A DNA stretch of 6,901 bases, from NCBI GenBank assembly GCA_014380505.1, contig JACMJT010000547.1, positions 1 to 6,901 of the forward strand. Reading direction: 5' to 3'. A program made the translations under genes and the position numbers. This DNA comes from Hyphomicrobiales bacterium (GTDB lineage Bacteria > Pseudomonadota > Alphaproteobacteria > Rhizobiales > Aestuariivirgaceae). A model generated the notes under the pieces. The model had not been told where the DNA came from. It was given only the letters and a program-made list of their open reading frames with translations, and searched no databases. Numbering within the stretch: the first letter of the stretch is position 1; each line of letters begins with the position of its first letter. Positions 1 to 6,525 of this stretch are shown one piece after another.

Positions 1-223
1 CCTGAGTTACCCGCCTGACGAGTTCGGAGATATCCGTTTTATTTTCGATGTCGAGGACATAGGAAACCGCCCCGGGATGTGCGGCCGTCACCTCATCTAG
101 CAGCGCCTTGCGGCGCCCCGCGATGATGACTTTGTTGCCAAGGGTCAGGAAGGCTTGAGCGAGTGCGAGACCAATGCCGGATGCGCCGCCAGTGATCAGG
201 ATCGTATTGCCGGTGGGGGTCAT
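1..223 (-). CDS. Short-chain dehydrogenase/reductase, DltE-like, N-terminal part (cut by window edge)
   Basis: Reading leftward from the ATG at 223-221 gives 74 open codons that run off the window. The protein begins MTPTGNTILITGGASGIG. Residues 11-18 (TGGASGIG) are the classical SDR nucleotide-binding loop after the first beta strand. Residues 32-38 (VIIAGRR) look like the second strand with arginines suited to the NADP 2'-phosphate, and the LD at 57-58 fits the acidic position that contacts adenine. This N-terminus resembles DltE-type SDRs, which are cytoplasmic NAD(P)H-dependent oxidoreductases of mostly unknown substrate. The catalytic Tyr-Lys lies beyond the window, so activity cannot be judged. 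An ATG eleven bases upstream runs into a stop after four codons and is not used; a weak GGAAC lies before the chosen start. It is divergent from the HxlR regulator at 331, which probably controls it. Confidence 0.88.
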   Translation of the reverse strand, partial: MTPTGNTILITGGASGIGLALAQAFLTLGNKVIIAGRRKALLDEVTAAHPGAVSYVLDIENKTDISELVRRVTQ

Positions 224-330
224 GTCAGTTCCATAAGTTGTTTTGATTTGAGCTTGCACAATCTAAGGAGATACTTTCTATTGGAAAGAAGGCACCTGAA
301 AGTTTTATACGCACCTAAAAGAGAGTATCA
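224..330. promoter_or_regulatory. Divergent promoter/operator region between the SDR gene and the HxlR regulator
   Basis: This is a 107-base AT-rich gap between two divergent genes. It contains a perfect inverted repeat CTTTC-TATTG-GAAAG at 274-288, and two near-identical direct repeats, GCACCTGAAAG at 292-302 and GCACCTAAAAG at 311-321. A possible plus-strand promoter is TTGGAA (281-286) with TTTTAT (303-308) at 16-base spacing. On the minus strand TTTCCA and TAGATT at 16-base spacing are also possible. The palindrome would overlap the -35 elements of both, as expected for HxlR-type autoregulation. AAGAGAG just before 331 serves as the regulator's ribosome binding site. The promoter boxes are weak matches and the operator role is inferred. 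Confidence 0.45.
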
Positions 331-771
331 ATGAGTCAACGATCAATACGGCCGTCGCCGGATCAGCTCGCCCTTGCGCGGACCCATAGCCCGCCAACTC
401 CGCCCGACCACATCGACCCGCGGATCGAAGCACTTGTGAATGATTTGATCGGGCGCGTGGCCGACAAATGGACAATGCTCATTCTCGAGGCCTTGGCCGA
501 GCAGGGAGAGATGCGCTTTACCCGACTCAGCGAGGCTGTCCACGGGATCAGCCAGAAGATGCTGACCCAGACTGTGCGTCAGATGGAGCGTGATGGTCTG
601 CTAACTCGGACCATACATCCCGTCGTACCTCCGAAGGTCGAATATAAGCTGACCAGTCTCGGGCTGAGTCTTGGGGCGGCGTTCTGTGGGGTCTGGATTT
701 GGGCCGAGAAAAATCTGCAACAGGTGGAAGGCGCCCGCCACGCCTTCGACGCCAGATTGACGCGGAAGTAG
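331..771 (+). CDS. HxlR-family winged helix-turn-helix transcriptional regulator
   Basis: A 146-residue cytoplasmic DNA-binding protein, probably acting as a dimer. After a proline-rich N-terminal arm (1-30), residues 38-125 match the HxlR/MarR-like fold: LIGRVADKWTMLIL (helix 1), MRFTRLSEAVHGISQKMLTQTVRQMERDGL (positions 61-90, helix-turn-helix and recognition helix), then the wing around 91-107 with VEYKLTSLG. Many HxlR proteins sense electrophiles or oxidants through a cysteine just before helix 1. This one has none there, its only cysteine being Cys119, so a classical thiol switch of that kind is unlikely. The ATG is preceded by AAGAGAG at good spacing. It is divergent from an SDR oxidoreductase, the usual target of such regulators, with a palindrome between them. 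Its ligand is not predictable. The downstream methyltransferase remnant starts about 60 bases after the stop. Confidence 0.9.
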   Translation: MSQRSIRPSPDQLALARTHSPPTPPDHIDPRIEALVNDLIGRVADKWTMLILEALAEQGEMRFTRLSEAVHGISQKMLTQTVRQMERDGLLTRTIHPVVPPKVEYKLTSLGLSLGAAFCGVWIWAEKNLQQVEGARHAFDARLTRK

Positions 772-832
772 CAGGAGCGACCATGCTTGAAATGATTTCA
801 ATCGCGGCGCGGCAATCACCCCGTCGCCTAAA

Positions 833-1245
833 ATGCAACGATTGGAGCTTAAGGCCTTCGCCGAGGCCCAACCGAGCTGGCAATTTGATGGTGTCGATCC
901 GGCCGCCGAGATGTTGACGCTGGCCACGGCAACGCTCGGACCACTCGCCTCCCGCGTGTGTTTGCACGAAGGATATATATTGAGGCCGCGCCGGAAGGGC
1001 CTTTCGACGGGGCGACCTGCCTTCCCACCCTGCACTTCCTGCCGTTGGAAGAACGGCGGCGCACATTGCTGGAGGTCCTCCGTCGGTTGAAACCCGGCGC
1101 CCCGTTTGTGGTCGCACACCTCAGCTTCCCGCAGGGCGAGGATGAGCGTGAGCTATGGCTGTCGCGCTATGCCGCCTTTGCCGCCGTCTTTTTACCTAGG
1201 ACTTCTCTTCGCCAACTCCGCGACCGCCACCGCGTAGATTCATAA
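833..1245 (+). pseudogene. Decayed class I SAM-dependent methyltransferase remnant, frameshifted and truncated
   Basis: Two reading frames together make one methyltransferase-like sequence. From about 833 the frame reads LELKAFAEAQPSWQFDGVDP followed by AAEMLTLATATLG and RVCLHEGYI, covering strand beta-2 with its acidic end. At 973-981 an ATATATATT run breaks the frame. From 979 the +1-register frame continues IEAAPEGPFDGATCLPTLHF, then LRRLKPGAPFVVAHLSFPQG and ERELWLSRYAAFA. Removing one TA restores GGA-TAT-ATT-GAG, i.e. GYIEAA, across the break, which points to dinucleotide slippage. The N-terminal part, including the glycine-rich SAM loop, is absent: upstream codons in this frame meet a stop at 788-790 and show no likeness. 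After about 1186 the family-like sequence ends and an unrelated tail runs to a stop at 1245, overlapping the convergent cusA end. There is no ribosome binding site. It is almost surely non-functional. Confidence 0.72.
973..981. repeat. AT-dinucleotide run at the frameshift in the methyltransferase remnant
   Basis: Four AT units followed by T (ATATATATT) sit exactly where homology passes from one plus-strand frame to another. One repeat unit fewer would rejoin the two halves in frame, so a slipped-strand gain of two bases is the simplest explanation. Confidence 0.6.
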
Positions 1246-4200
1246 AGTGCTGCGGTTTGAAGGGTCCACTCTTGCGCTGATGATTTTCCGTAGCCAGGCC
1301 GACCATCGGCGGACCACCTGCAAATCCTCGCCTAGGTGGGCAAAGCCGGTATTGCCATTACGAAGGACCGAACGGGGTGTTGCTCTGTCAAGGTTTCTGA
1401 TTCTCATCCTGGCTCCCTCGACCAGCGCAAAGATGGCGGGAATGACGGCAAGCGTCAGAACTGTGGACGATACCATACCGCCGATCATGGGGACAGCGAT
1501 GCGCTGCATCACCTCCGAACCGGCACCGGTGCTCCACACAATCGGCAGAAGCCCCGCCATGATGGCGGCAACCGTCATCATTTTGGGCCGCACGCGATCG
1601 ACGGCACCCTCCATGATGGCCCCGTAAAGATCGGTCTTACTCAAGACGCGGCCCTCCCGCTCCGCCCGATGCCTCCACTCCGCCAAGGCATTCTGCAGGT
1701 AGATCAGCATCACCACTCCGGTTTCCGCCGCAACACCTGCCAGCGCAATAAAGCTCACTGCCACCGCCACGGAAAGGTTGAATCCCATCCACCACATCAG
1801 CCACAGCCCGCCCACCAGGGAAAACGGCAGCGAAAGCATGACGACCAAAGTTTCCGTCAGCCTTCCAAAATTCAGGTAGAGCAGAAGGAATATGATGAGC
1901 AGTGTCACCGGAACGACTATTGCCAGCCGTGCCTTTGCCCGCACAAGATACTCAAACTGTCCGCTCCAGGTAACGTAATAGCCCGGTGGAAAATTCACGC
2001 TCTCCGCAACGGCCCGCTGCGCCCCGGCGACATAACCGCCGATATCGCTTTCGCGGGTATCGACGAAGATGTAGGCCGCCAACTGGGCATTCTCGGTCCG
2101 TATTGACGACGGTCCAGTCGTGAGCCGGATGTTGGCAACTTCACCCAAGGGAATTGAAACACCCGATGCCGATGTAACCCGCACATTCCGGGCGATTGCC
2201 TCGGGATCGCTGCGGAAGTCTCGCGGCAACCGCAGATTGACGGCATAGCGTTCGCGCCCCTCGACAGCCGTGGTGATGGGTTCGGCCCCAAGCGCCATGG
2301 CAATGGTGTCCTGAACTTCTGAGACCATCAGCCCGTAGCGGGCAAGCTGTTGCCGGTCGGGCGTGATTTCAAGATAATAGCCTCCCATCACCCGCTCCGA
2401 GAATGCGCTCGAAGTTCCTGGCAGCTTGCGAAGCACCTGTTCAATCTCGCGCCCCAATCGCTCGATCTCCTTGAGGTCCGGCCCAAATACCTTGACTCCG
2501 ACCGGGGTACGGATGCCGGTTGAAAGCATGTCGATGCGCGCCTTGATCGGCATGGTCCAGGCATTGGACACACCCGGAAACTGCAACGATTGGTCCATTT
2601 CGGCGATTAGGGAATCGACCGTAACGCCGGGCCGCCACTGATCCTTGGGTTTCAGGTTTACAATCGTCTCGATCATTTCGGTTGGGGCCGGATCGGTGGC
2701 CGTCGCCGCGCGGCCCGCCTTGCCGAACACCGATTCAACTTCAGGAAACGACTTGATGATCTTGTTCTGTGTCTGCAGAAGTTCGGCGGTCTTGGTGATC
2801 GAGATACCGGGTAATGTCACGGGCATGTAAAACAGCGTGCCCTCATTGAGAGTGGGCATGAACTCGGTTCCCAGTTTCATTGCGGGCCAATAACTTGCAC
2901 CCAAAATAACGATTGCGACGGCTACGGTGAGGATTTTCGCGCGAAGCACCCCGGCGATCACCGGCCGGTAGAGCCAGATCAGGAGACGGTTCAGCGGATT
3001 TCTCTGCTCGGCAATGATGCGGCCCCGGATGAAGATCACCATGAGCGCCGGAACCAGCGTCACGGACAGAAACGCCGCCGCCGCCATTGCGAATGTCTTG
3101 GTGTATGCAAGCGGCTTGAACAGCCGCCCCTCCTGCGCTTCCAGCGTGAAGATCGGCAGGAACGAAACCGTAATGATAAGCAGACTGAAGAACAAGGCAG
3201 GCCCGACCTCCTTGGCAGCACCGATGATAACTTCAAGCCGCGGCGTTTCCGGCCCCGCCCGCTCGAGGCGCTTGTGCGCATTCTCGACCATGACAATCGC
3301 GGCATCCACCATCGCCCCGATGGCGATGGCAATACCACCGAGACTCATGATGTTGGAAGAAAGGCCCAGAAGCCGCATGCACAAGAACGCGATAAGAATG
3401 CCGATGGGCAGCATGATAATGGCGACCAGAGCGCTTCTGACATGCAGCAGGAACACAAAGCAAACCGCCGCCACGATCAGGCTTTCTTCCAATAGAGTGG
3501 TCTTAAGGGTTTCGATGGCGCGATGAATGAGCGCGGAACGGTCGTAGACGGTTTGGACTTCAGTGCCCTCCGGCAGGCTCCCCTTCACCTCTTCAATACG
3601 AGCCTTCACGCTGTCGATTACCGATAGGGCGTTTTCCCCATAGCGTTGGATGGCGATACCGCCGACAACCTCGCCCTCGCCATTGAGTTCGGTGACGCCG
3701 CGCCGTTCATCGGGTGCCAATTCGACACGCGCCACATCCCTGAGCAAAACTGGAGTTCCGGCCTCCGACTTGAGCACGATCGACTCAATGTCGGCGGTAT
3801 TCCGGAAATATCCCCGGCCCCGCACCGCATATTCGGTTTCCGCGATTTCGACGCTTCGCCCGCCCACATCCATGTTGCTATCGCGGATGGCGTTGCGCAC
3901 CGTGTCGAGAGAAATGCCAAAGCTCTGCAATCGCCGGGGATCGACCACAACACTGTATTGCTTGACGAACCCGCCGACGCTCGCCACTTCGGCTACGCCG
4001 TCCGCCTTGGCGATGGCATAGCGCAGCCGCCAATCCTGCGTCGTTCGAAGCTCCGCCAGATCGCGACCTTTGCCGGTAACAGCATACTGGTAAACCCAGC
4101 CCACGCCCGTCGCATCTGGGCCAAGTGCCGGCGTGACACCGGGCGGTAACCGGCGCGCCGCCGCGCTGAGATACTCCAGCACCCGCGATCGCGCCCAGTA

Positions 4201-4509
4201 GGGATCAGTGCCGTCGTCAAAGATGATATAGACAAAGGACACCCCGAAGAACGAGAATCCGCGCACAACCTTCGATTTTGGAACGCTGAGCAGCGACGTT
4301 GTCAGTGGATAGGTAACCAGATCTTCGACAACCTGCGGCGCCTGTCCTGAGTATTCGGTGTAAACGATCACCTGCGTGTCGGAGAGATCGGGGATCGCAT
4401 CAAGCGGCGTTGTCTTCACCGCATAAAGCCCCGCCAGCACCAGAAAACCCGTACCGATCAACACCAGAACAATGTTGCGGGCCGACCACTCAATCACTTT
4501 GCCGATCAT
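1240..4509 (-). CDS. cusA: CusA-type heavy-metal RND efflux pump, Cu(I)/Ag(I) class
   Basis: A 1089-residue inner-membrane proton antiporter of the heavy-metal RND family, close to CusA. It shows TM1 near 10-30, a first periplasmic domain, TM2-TM6 at about 339-493, TM7 near 525-543, a second periplasmic domain, and TM8-TM12 at about 860-1030. The metal-binding methionines of CusA are all present: Met562 (LFYMPVTLPGIS), Met612 (PTEMIETIVNLK) and Met661 (RIDMLSTGI). The proton-relay residues are Asp402 (GAMVDAAIVM), Glu929 (LAGVAAETGVV) and Lys976 (RVRPKMMTV). This set indicates monovalent copper/silver rather than Zn/Co/Cd. The ATG overlaps the cusB stop by four bases and has GTGAGG upstream. 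About 55 residues after the last membrane helix (from about 1035) form a charged tail not seen in E. coli CusA. No hairpin-plus-U terminator was found after the stop, where it meets a convergent pseudogene. Confidence 0.95.
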   Translation of the reverse strand: MIGKVIEWSARNIVLVLIGTGFLVLAGLYAVKTTPLDAIPDLSDTQVIVYTEYSGQAPQVVEDLVTYPLTTSLLSVPKSKVVRGFSFFGVSFVYIIFDDGTDPYWARSRVLEYLSAAARRLPPGVTPALGPDATGVGWVYQYAVTGKGRDLAELRTTQDWRLRYAIAKADGVAEVASVGGFVKQYSVVVDPRRLQSFGISLDTVRNAIRDSNMDVGGRSVEIAETEYAVRGRGYFRNTADIESIVLKSEAGTPVLLRDVARVELAPDERRGVTELNGEGEVVGGIAIQRYGENALSVIDSVKARIEEVKGSLPEGTEVQTVYDRSALIHRAIETLKTTLLEESLIVAAVCFVFLLHVRSALVAIIMLPIGILIAFLCMRLLGLSSNIMSLGGIAIAIGAMVDAAIVMVENAHKRLERAGPETPRLEVIIGAAKEVGPALFFSLLIITVSFLPIFTLEAQEGRLFKPLAYTKTFAMAAAAFLSVTLVPALMVIFIRGRIIAEQRNPLNRLLIWLYRPVIAGVLRAKILTVAVAIVILGASYWPAMKLGTEFMPTLNEGTLFYMPVTLPGISITKTAELLQTQNKIIKSFPEVESVFGKAGRAATATDPAPTEMIETIVNLKPKDQWRPGVTVDSLIAEMDQSLQFPGVSNAWTMPIKARIDMLSTGIRTPVGVKVFGPDLKEIERLGREIEQVLRKLPGTSSAFSERVMGGYYLEITPDRQQLARYGLMVSEVQDTIAMALGAEPITTAVEGRERYAVNLRLPRDFRSDPEAIARNVRVTSASGVSIPLGEVANIRLTTGPSSIRTENAQLAAYIFVDTRESDIGGYVAGAQRAVAESVNFPPGYYVTWSGQFEYLVRAKARLAIVVPVTLLIIFLLLYLNFGRLTETLVVMLSLPFSLVGGLWLMWWMGFNLSVAVAVSFIALAGVAAETGVVMLIYLQNALAEWRHRAEREGRVLSKTDLYGAIMEGAVDRVRPKMMTVAAIMAGLLPIVWSTGAGSEVMQRIAVPMIGGMVSSTVLTLAVIPAIFALVEGARMRIRNLDRATPRSVLRNGNTGFAHLGEDLQVVRRWSAWLRKIISARVDPSNRSTL

Positions 4510-5741
4510 TGCTGCGCCTCACCGGTTGCGGTCAGCGCGGTCAAGGCTGCCTTGAGATTACTTTCGGCATCGATCAGGAAGTTGGCTTTGGTGACGACCA
4601 TGTCGCCTTCCTTCAGCCCGTCCAGTATCTCGACGTGATCGCCGCCGCGCCGTCCCAGCTTCACCACGCGGGGCGCGTATTTCCCCTCTCCCAAATCGAC
4701 GATTGCCACCTGACGGAGTCCGCTGTCGATGATGGCGCTGGCCGGCACAGAGAGAACCGGCGTGCCGCGCGCCGTCTCGATCGTCACATCCGCATACATT
4801 TGATGAATGAGCTTATGATCCGGATTGGGCAGTTCGATGCGCACCTGCGCCGTTCTTGTCTCGGTCTTGAGTTCCGGCAGGATGAAGGCGACCTTGCCGT
4901 GAAAGATTTCACCGGGAAGTGCCCGCACCGAGATCGAAACCGGATCGCCGATAGCCACGCGCCCAGCGTCCTGCTCAGGCACGTCGGCCATCACCCAAAC
5001 GGTTGAAACATCGGCCAGCCGGTAAAGCTCGTCGCCGGGCATGACGCGCTGGCCAACCACGACATTCTTGGTCATCAGCACGCCGCCCACGGGCGATGGC
5101 CAATCGAGCGAAAACGGCAACTCGCCCGTCTTGGGCAGATTGGTGATGAAAGCCTCGGGAACCCCATAGTTCCGCAGCTTGCGGTCGCCGCCCCGCGCTT
5201 GCGAGGCTGCAAGACGGTATTCGACCTGGGCCTGGACGATTGCCGGGCTGTAGATGCGAAACAGCGGTTCACCCGCCTTCACCTGCTGACCCGTGGCTCC
5301 GGCATAGACTTCCTCGATGAACCCTTCCACCCGCATGGTGATGGAATGCTGGCGCCGCTCGTCAAGCTGCACCGTACCCGGGGCATGGATCGCTTCCGCC
5401 AAAACGCGGCGTTCCACCTGTTCGGTCCTGACACCGGCGCGCTGCACTTTTTCGACGCTGACGTTCACAATCGAAGGATCGGAAACCGCCTGGCCTTCGT
5501 CGTCATAGACAGCAATGTAATCCATCCCCATCGAATCTTTCTTCGGAACGGGAGACGTATCCGGAAGACCCATGGGGTGGCGATAGAACCGGATTTTCTG
5601 ACCCGTCTCGGCTGGTGGCGCAGCCTCTCCTGCGGCAAAAATCTCGAATTGCGGCTTGAAGCGGAGGGCGGCGAGAAAACCGCCCACGCCGCCCATGGCG
5701 ATGAGAGCAAAAATGAGCAGAATTCGCGAAAAGATGCGCAT
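4506..5741 (-). CDS. cusB: CusB-type periplasmic adaptor (membrane fusion protein) of the copper/silver efflux system
   Basis: A 411-residue adaptor that links the CusA pump to an outer-membrane channel and delivers metal to the pump. Residues 6-27 form an N-terminal membrane anchor or uncleaved signal. Residues 52-79 are a heavy-metal-binding segment (FYRHPMGLPDTSPVPKKDSM, then GMDYIAVY) with His55, Met57, Met71 and Met73; it lacks the cysteines of the common YxCPMHP version. Next come a beta-barrel and lipoyl half (118-163, APGTVQLDERR and GQQVKAGEPLFRIYSP), a short helical hairpin (165-205), the second lipoyl half (218-243, GGVLMTKNVVVGQRVMPGD), a beta-barrel (245-325) and a membrane-proximal domain (to about 395). 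An AGAGG lies seven bases before the ATG. The stop overlaps cusA, so translation is probably coupled. The partner outer-membrane channel is not in this window. Confidence 0.93.
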   Translation of the reverse strand: MRIFSRILLIFALIAMGGVGGFLAALRFKPQFEIFAAGEAAPPAETGQKIRFYRHPMGLPDTSPVPKKDSMGMDYIAVYDDEGQAVSDPSIVNVSVEKVQRAGVRTEQVERRVLAEAIHAPGTVQLDERRQHSITMRVEGFIEEVYAGATGQQVKAGEPLFRIYSPAIVQAQVEYRLAASQARGGDRKLRNYGVPEAFITNLPKTGELPFSLDWPSPVGGVLMTKNVVVGQRVMPGDELYRLADVSTVWVMADVPEQDAGRVAIGDPVSISVRALPGEIFHGKVAFILPELKTETRTAQVRIELPNPDHKLIHQMYADVTIETARGTPVLSVPASAIIDSGLRQVAIVDLGEGKYAPRVVKLGRRGGDHVEILDGLKEGDMVVTKANFLIDAESNLKAALTALTATGEAQQ

Positions 5742-5811
5742 GGTATAACCTCTGGCAAGCTAGCGGGCGGCCAGCGCAAGGCGCTGTCCGTTAAACATGA
5801 ATGTTCAGAGG
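5742..5811 (-). promoter_or_regulatory. Intergenic spacer with two inverted repeats before cusB
   Basis: Seventy bases separate the cysteine-rich gene from cusB. They hold AACAT-GA-ATGTT at 5794-5805 and CAGCGC-AAG-GCGCTG at 5772-5786, the latter able to form a six-pair stem with a three-base loop in the mRNA. No U-tract follows, so a rho-independent terminator is unlikely and the three genes probably share a transcript. The cusB ribosome binding site, AGAGG read on the minus strand, lies close to 5750. A role in mRNA stability, or as an internal operator, is possible but unproven. Confidence 0.35.
5772..5786. repeat. Perfect inverted repeat CAGCGC-AAG-GCGCTG
   Basis: Six base pairs on each side of a three-base loop, lying between the cysteine-rich gene and cusB. 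Without a following run of T on the minus strand it does not qualify as a terminator. Confidence 0.5.
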
Positions 5812-6165
5812 TCAGGCGCGGGGAGGTCTTCGCAGCGGCGAGGGAGTGTGGGTCGCAAGGGCAAAGCCCCGCGCCGGAAAAACGCTGTCAGACAGTACTC
5901 CAACAGATTCCAGGCTTTGCCTGCCCAGCATAGGCATGCCGCTGCACACAGTAAAACAGGCCGTTGCCATGGAACAATTGGGCTTTGCCTTGTCGCATTG
6001 GCAGGATTGCGTCGTCTCGCAGGCAGCCGTCGCCACCTTCGCATGGCCGCCGGACGCGCCGAAATCGATAGCCTGTAGCGGCATAAGCGAAATCGACAGC
6101 AGCATGGCTGCACAAATAAGTCCTCGAACCAGGAAAATGACTACGGAGGAGCCCATAGAGATCAT
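5812..6165 (-). CDS. Small secreted cysteine-rich protein, candidate periplasmic copper-binding protein
   Basis: A 117-residue protein whose family I cannot name. Residues 8-31 form a hydrophobic segment after a short N-terminus with Arg14, ending LMPLQA, which fits a signal peptide. The following stretch holds six cysteines (49, 55, 57, 64, 70, 74; spacing C-x5-C-x-C-x6-C-x5-C-x3-C) within ACETTQSCQCDKAKPNCSMA and TACFTVCSGM. The rest is a low-complexity tail ending PSPLRRPPRA. It lies 70 bases upstream of cusB on the same strand and probably heads the operon, so a role in periplasmic metal binding or handover, in place of CusF, is a reasonable inference. Either Met1 or Met4 could be the start; neither has a clear ribosome binding site. 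The three other overlapping minus-strand readings lack this signal-plus-cysteine design. Confidence 0.72.
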   Translation of the reverse strand: MISMGSSVVIFLVRGLICAAMLLSISLMPLQAIDFGASGGHAKVATAACETTQSCQCDKAKPNCSMATACFTVCSGMPMLGRQSLESVGVLSDSVFPARGFALATHTPSPLRRPPRA

Positions 6166-6216
6166 GGCTAGCGGCTTGCCGGTTCACGGTCAAGTCACGG
6201 AAGTGGTACAAGGATT
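6166..6216. promoter_or_regulatory. Divergent control region between the efflux operon and the DUF305 genes
   Basis: A short gap between the minus-strand cysteine-rich gene and the plus-strand DUF305 gene. It contains TCACGG twice, at 6184-6189 and 6195-6200, eleven bases apart from start to start with only CAAGT between. Tandem hexamers at one helical turn are the usual layout for OmpR/PhoB-type response regulators, the class to which CusR and CopR belong. I found no convincing -35/-10 pair and no CueR-like palindrome. Transcription of one or both sides may begin inside the neighbouring gene starts. Confidence 0.3.
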
Positions 6217-6525
6217 TTGTCGCGGGTCATCGCCGCCGCCATGGCGCTCAGTTCAGTGAGCGTCATCGCCATCGCCGCCGTCAGCATCATAGCACTCGTC
6301 GCGTTCTTTGCGACGGTCCGCCAGCCAGCAAACCCTGGTGACGGATACGCAGTTTCTGAGATCGATGATCCCCATCACGCGGGCGCCATATTGATGTGCG
6401 AGGAGGCGCCCATCGAGGACGCCGAAATCAAGGCGCTGTGCGCGTCTATTGTCGAAGGACAACGCTCCAAACCCTGCTGGATCGCACCGCAAACTCGCCC
6501 TGAACGAAAGGAAAGCACCCCCTGA
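6217..6525 (+). pseudogene. DUF305 protein gene, apparently scrambled by compensating frameshifts
   Basis: The open frame (102 codons from a TTG; an in-frame ATG lies at 6241) encodes a hydrophobic helix, SVIAIAAVSIIALVAFFATV, then HHAGAILMCEEAPIEDAEIK and ALCASIVEGQ, typical of the DUF305 metal-binding four-helix domain. Between these the frame reads a nonsense-like GDGYAVSEIDDP, while the +1 frame over 6338-6373 reads VTDTQFLRSMIP, the conserved DUF305 lead-in. The second break is at 6370-6373, where CCCC replaces the CCCCC present at the same motif of the downstream paralogue (6752-6756). After IVEGQRS the expected EIDQMK is missing and a third frame supplies TLLDRTANSP with a stop at 6501-6503. 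So one insertion, one C loss and a deletion of roughly 16 bases fit best. The product, if made, would be membrane-anchored but probably misfolded. Sequencing error is an alternative. Confidence 0.6.

Noticed and set aside
958..1000. Programmed ribosomal frameshifting to make a full methyltransferase
   Set aside because: The run ATATATATT is not a known slippery heptamer, and the gene also lacks its N-terminal SAM loop and C-terminus, so decay is the simpler reading.
548..1119. Two long minus-strand open frames across the HxlR end and the methyltransferase remnant
   Set aside because: They are antisense to family-like sequence on the plus strand, with arginine- and serine-rich compositions typical of shadow frames in GC-rich DNA.
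1336..2106. A 256-codon open frame on the plus strand, antisense to cusA
   Set aside because: It is the mirror of a strongly conserved pump gene; the translation is rich in His, Gln, Arg and Pro, with no domain or ribosome binding site.
5772..5786. Rho-independent terminator between the cysteine-rich gene and cusB
   Set aside because: The stem is only six pairs and no T-run follows on the minus strand.
5199..5933. A 244-codon plus-strand open frame antisense to cusB and part of the cysteine-rich gene
   Set aside because: CusB on the opposite strand is unmistakable; this frame has no recognisable motif and spans two minus-strand genes and their spacer.
6166..6216. CueR/MerR-type operator with 19-base promoter spacing
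   Set aside because: No palindrome between spaced -35 and -10 elements of that kind could be found in this gap.
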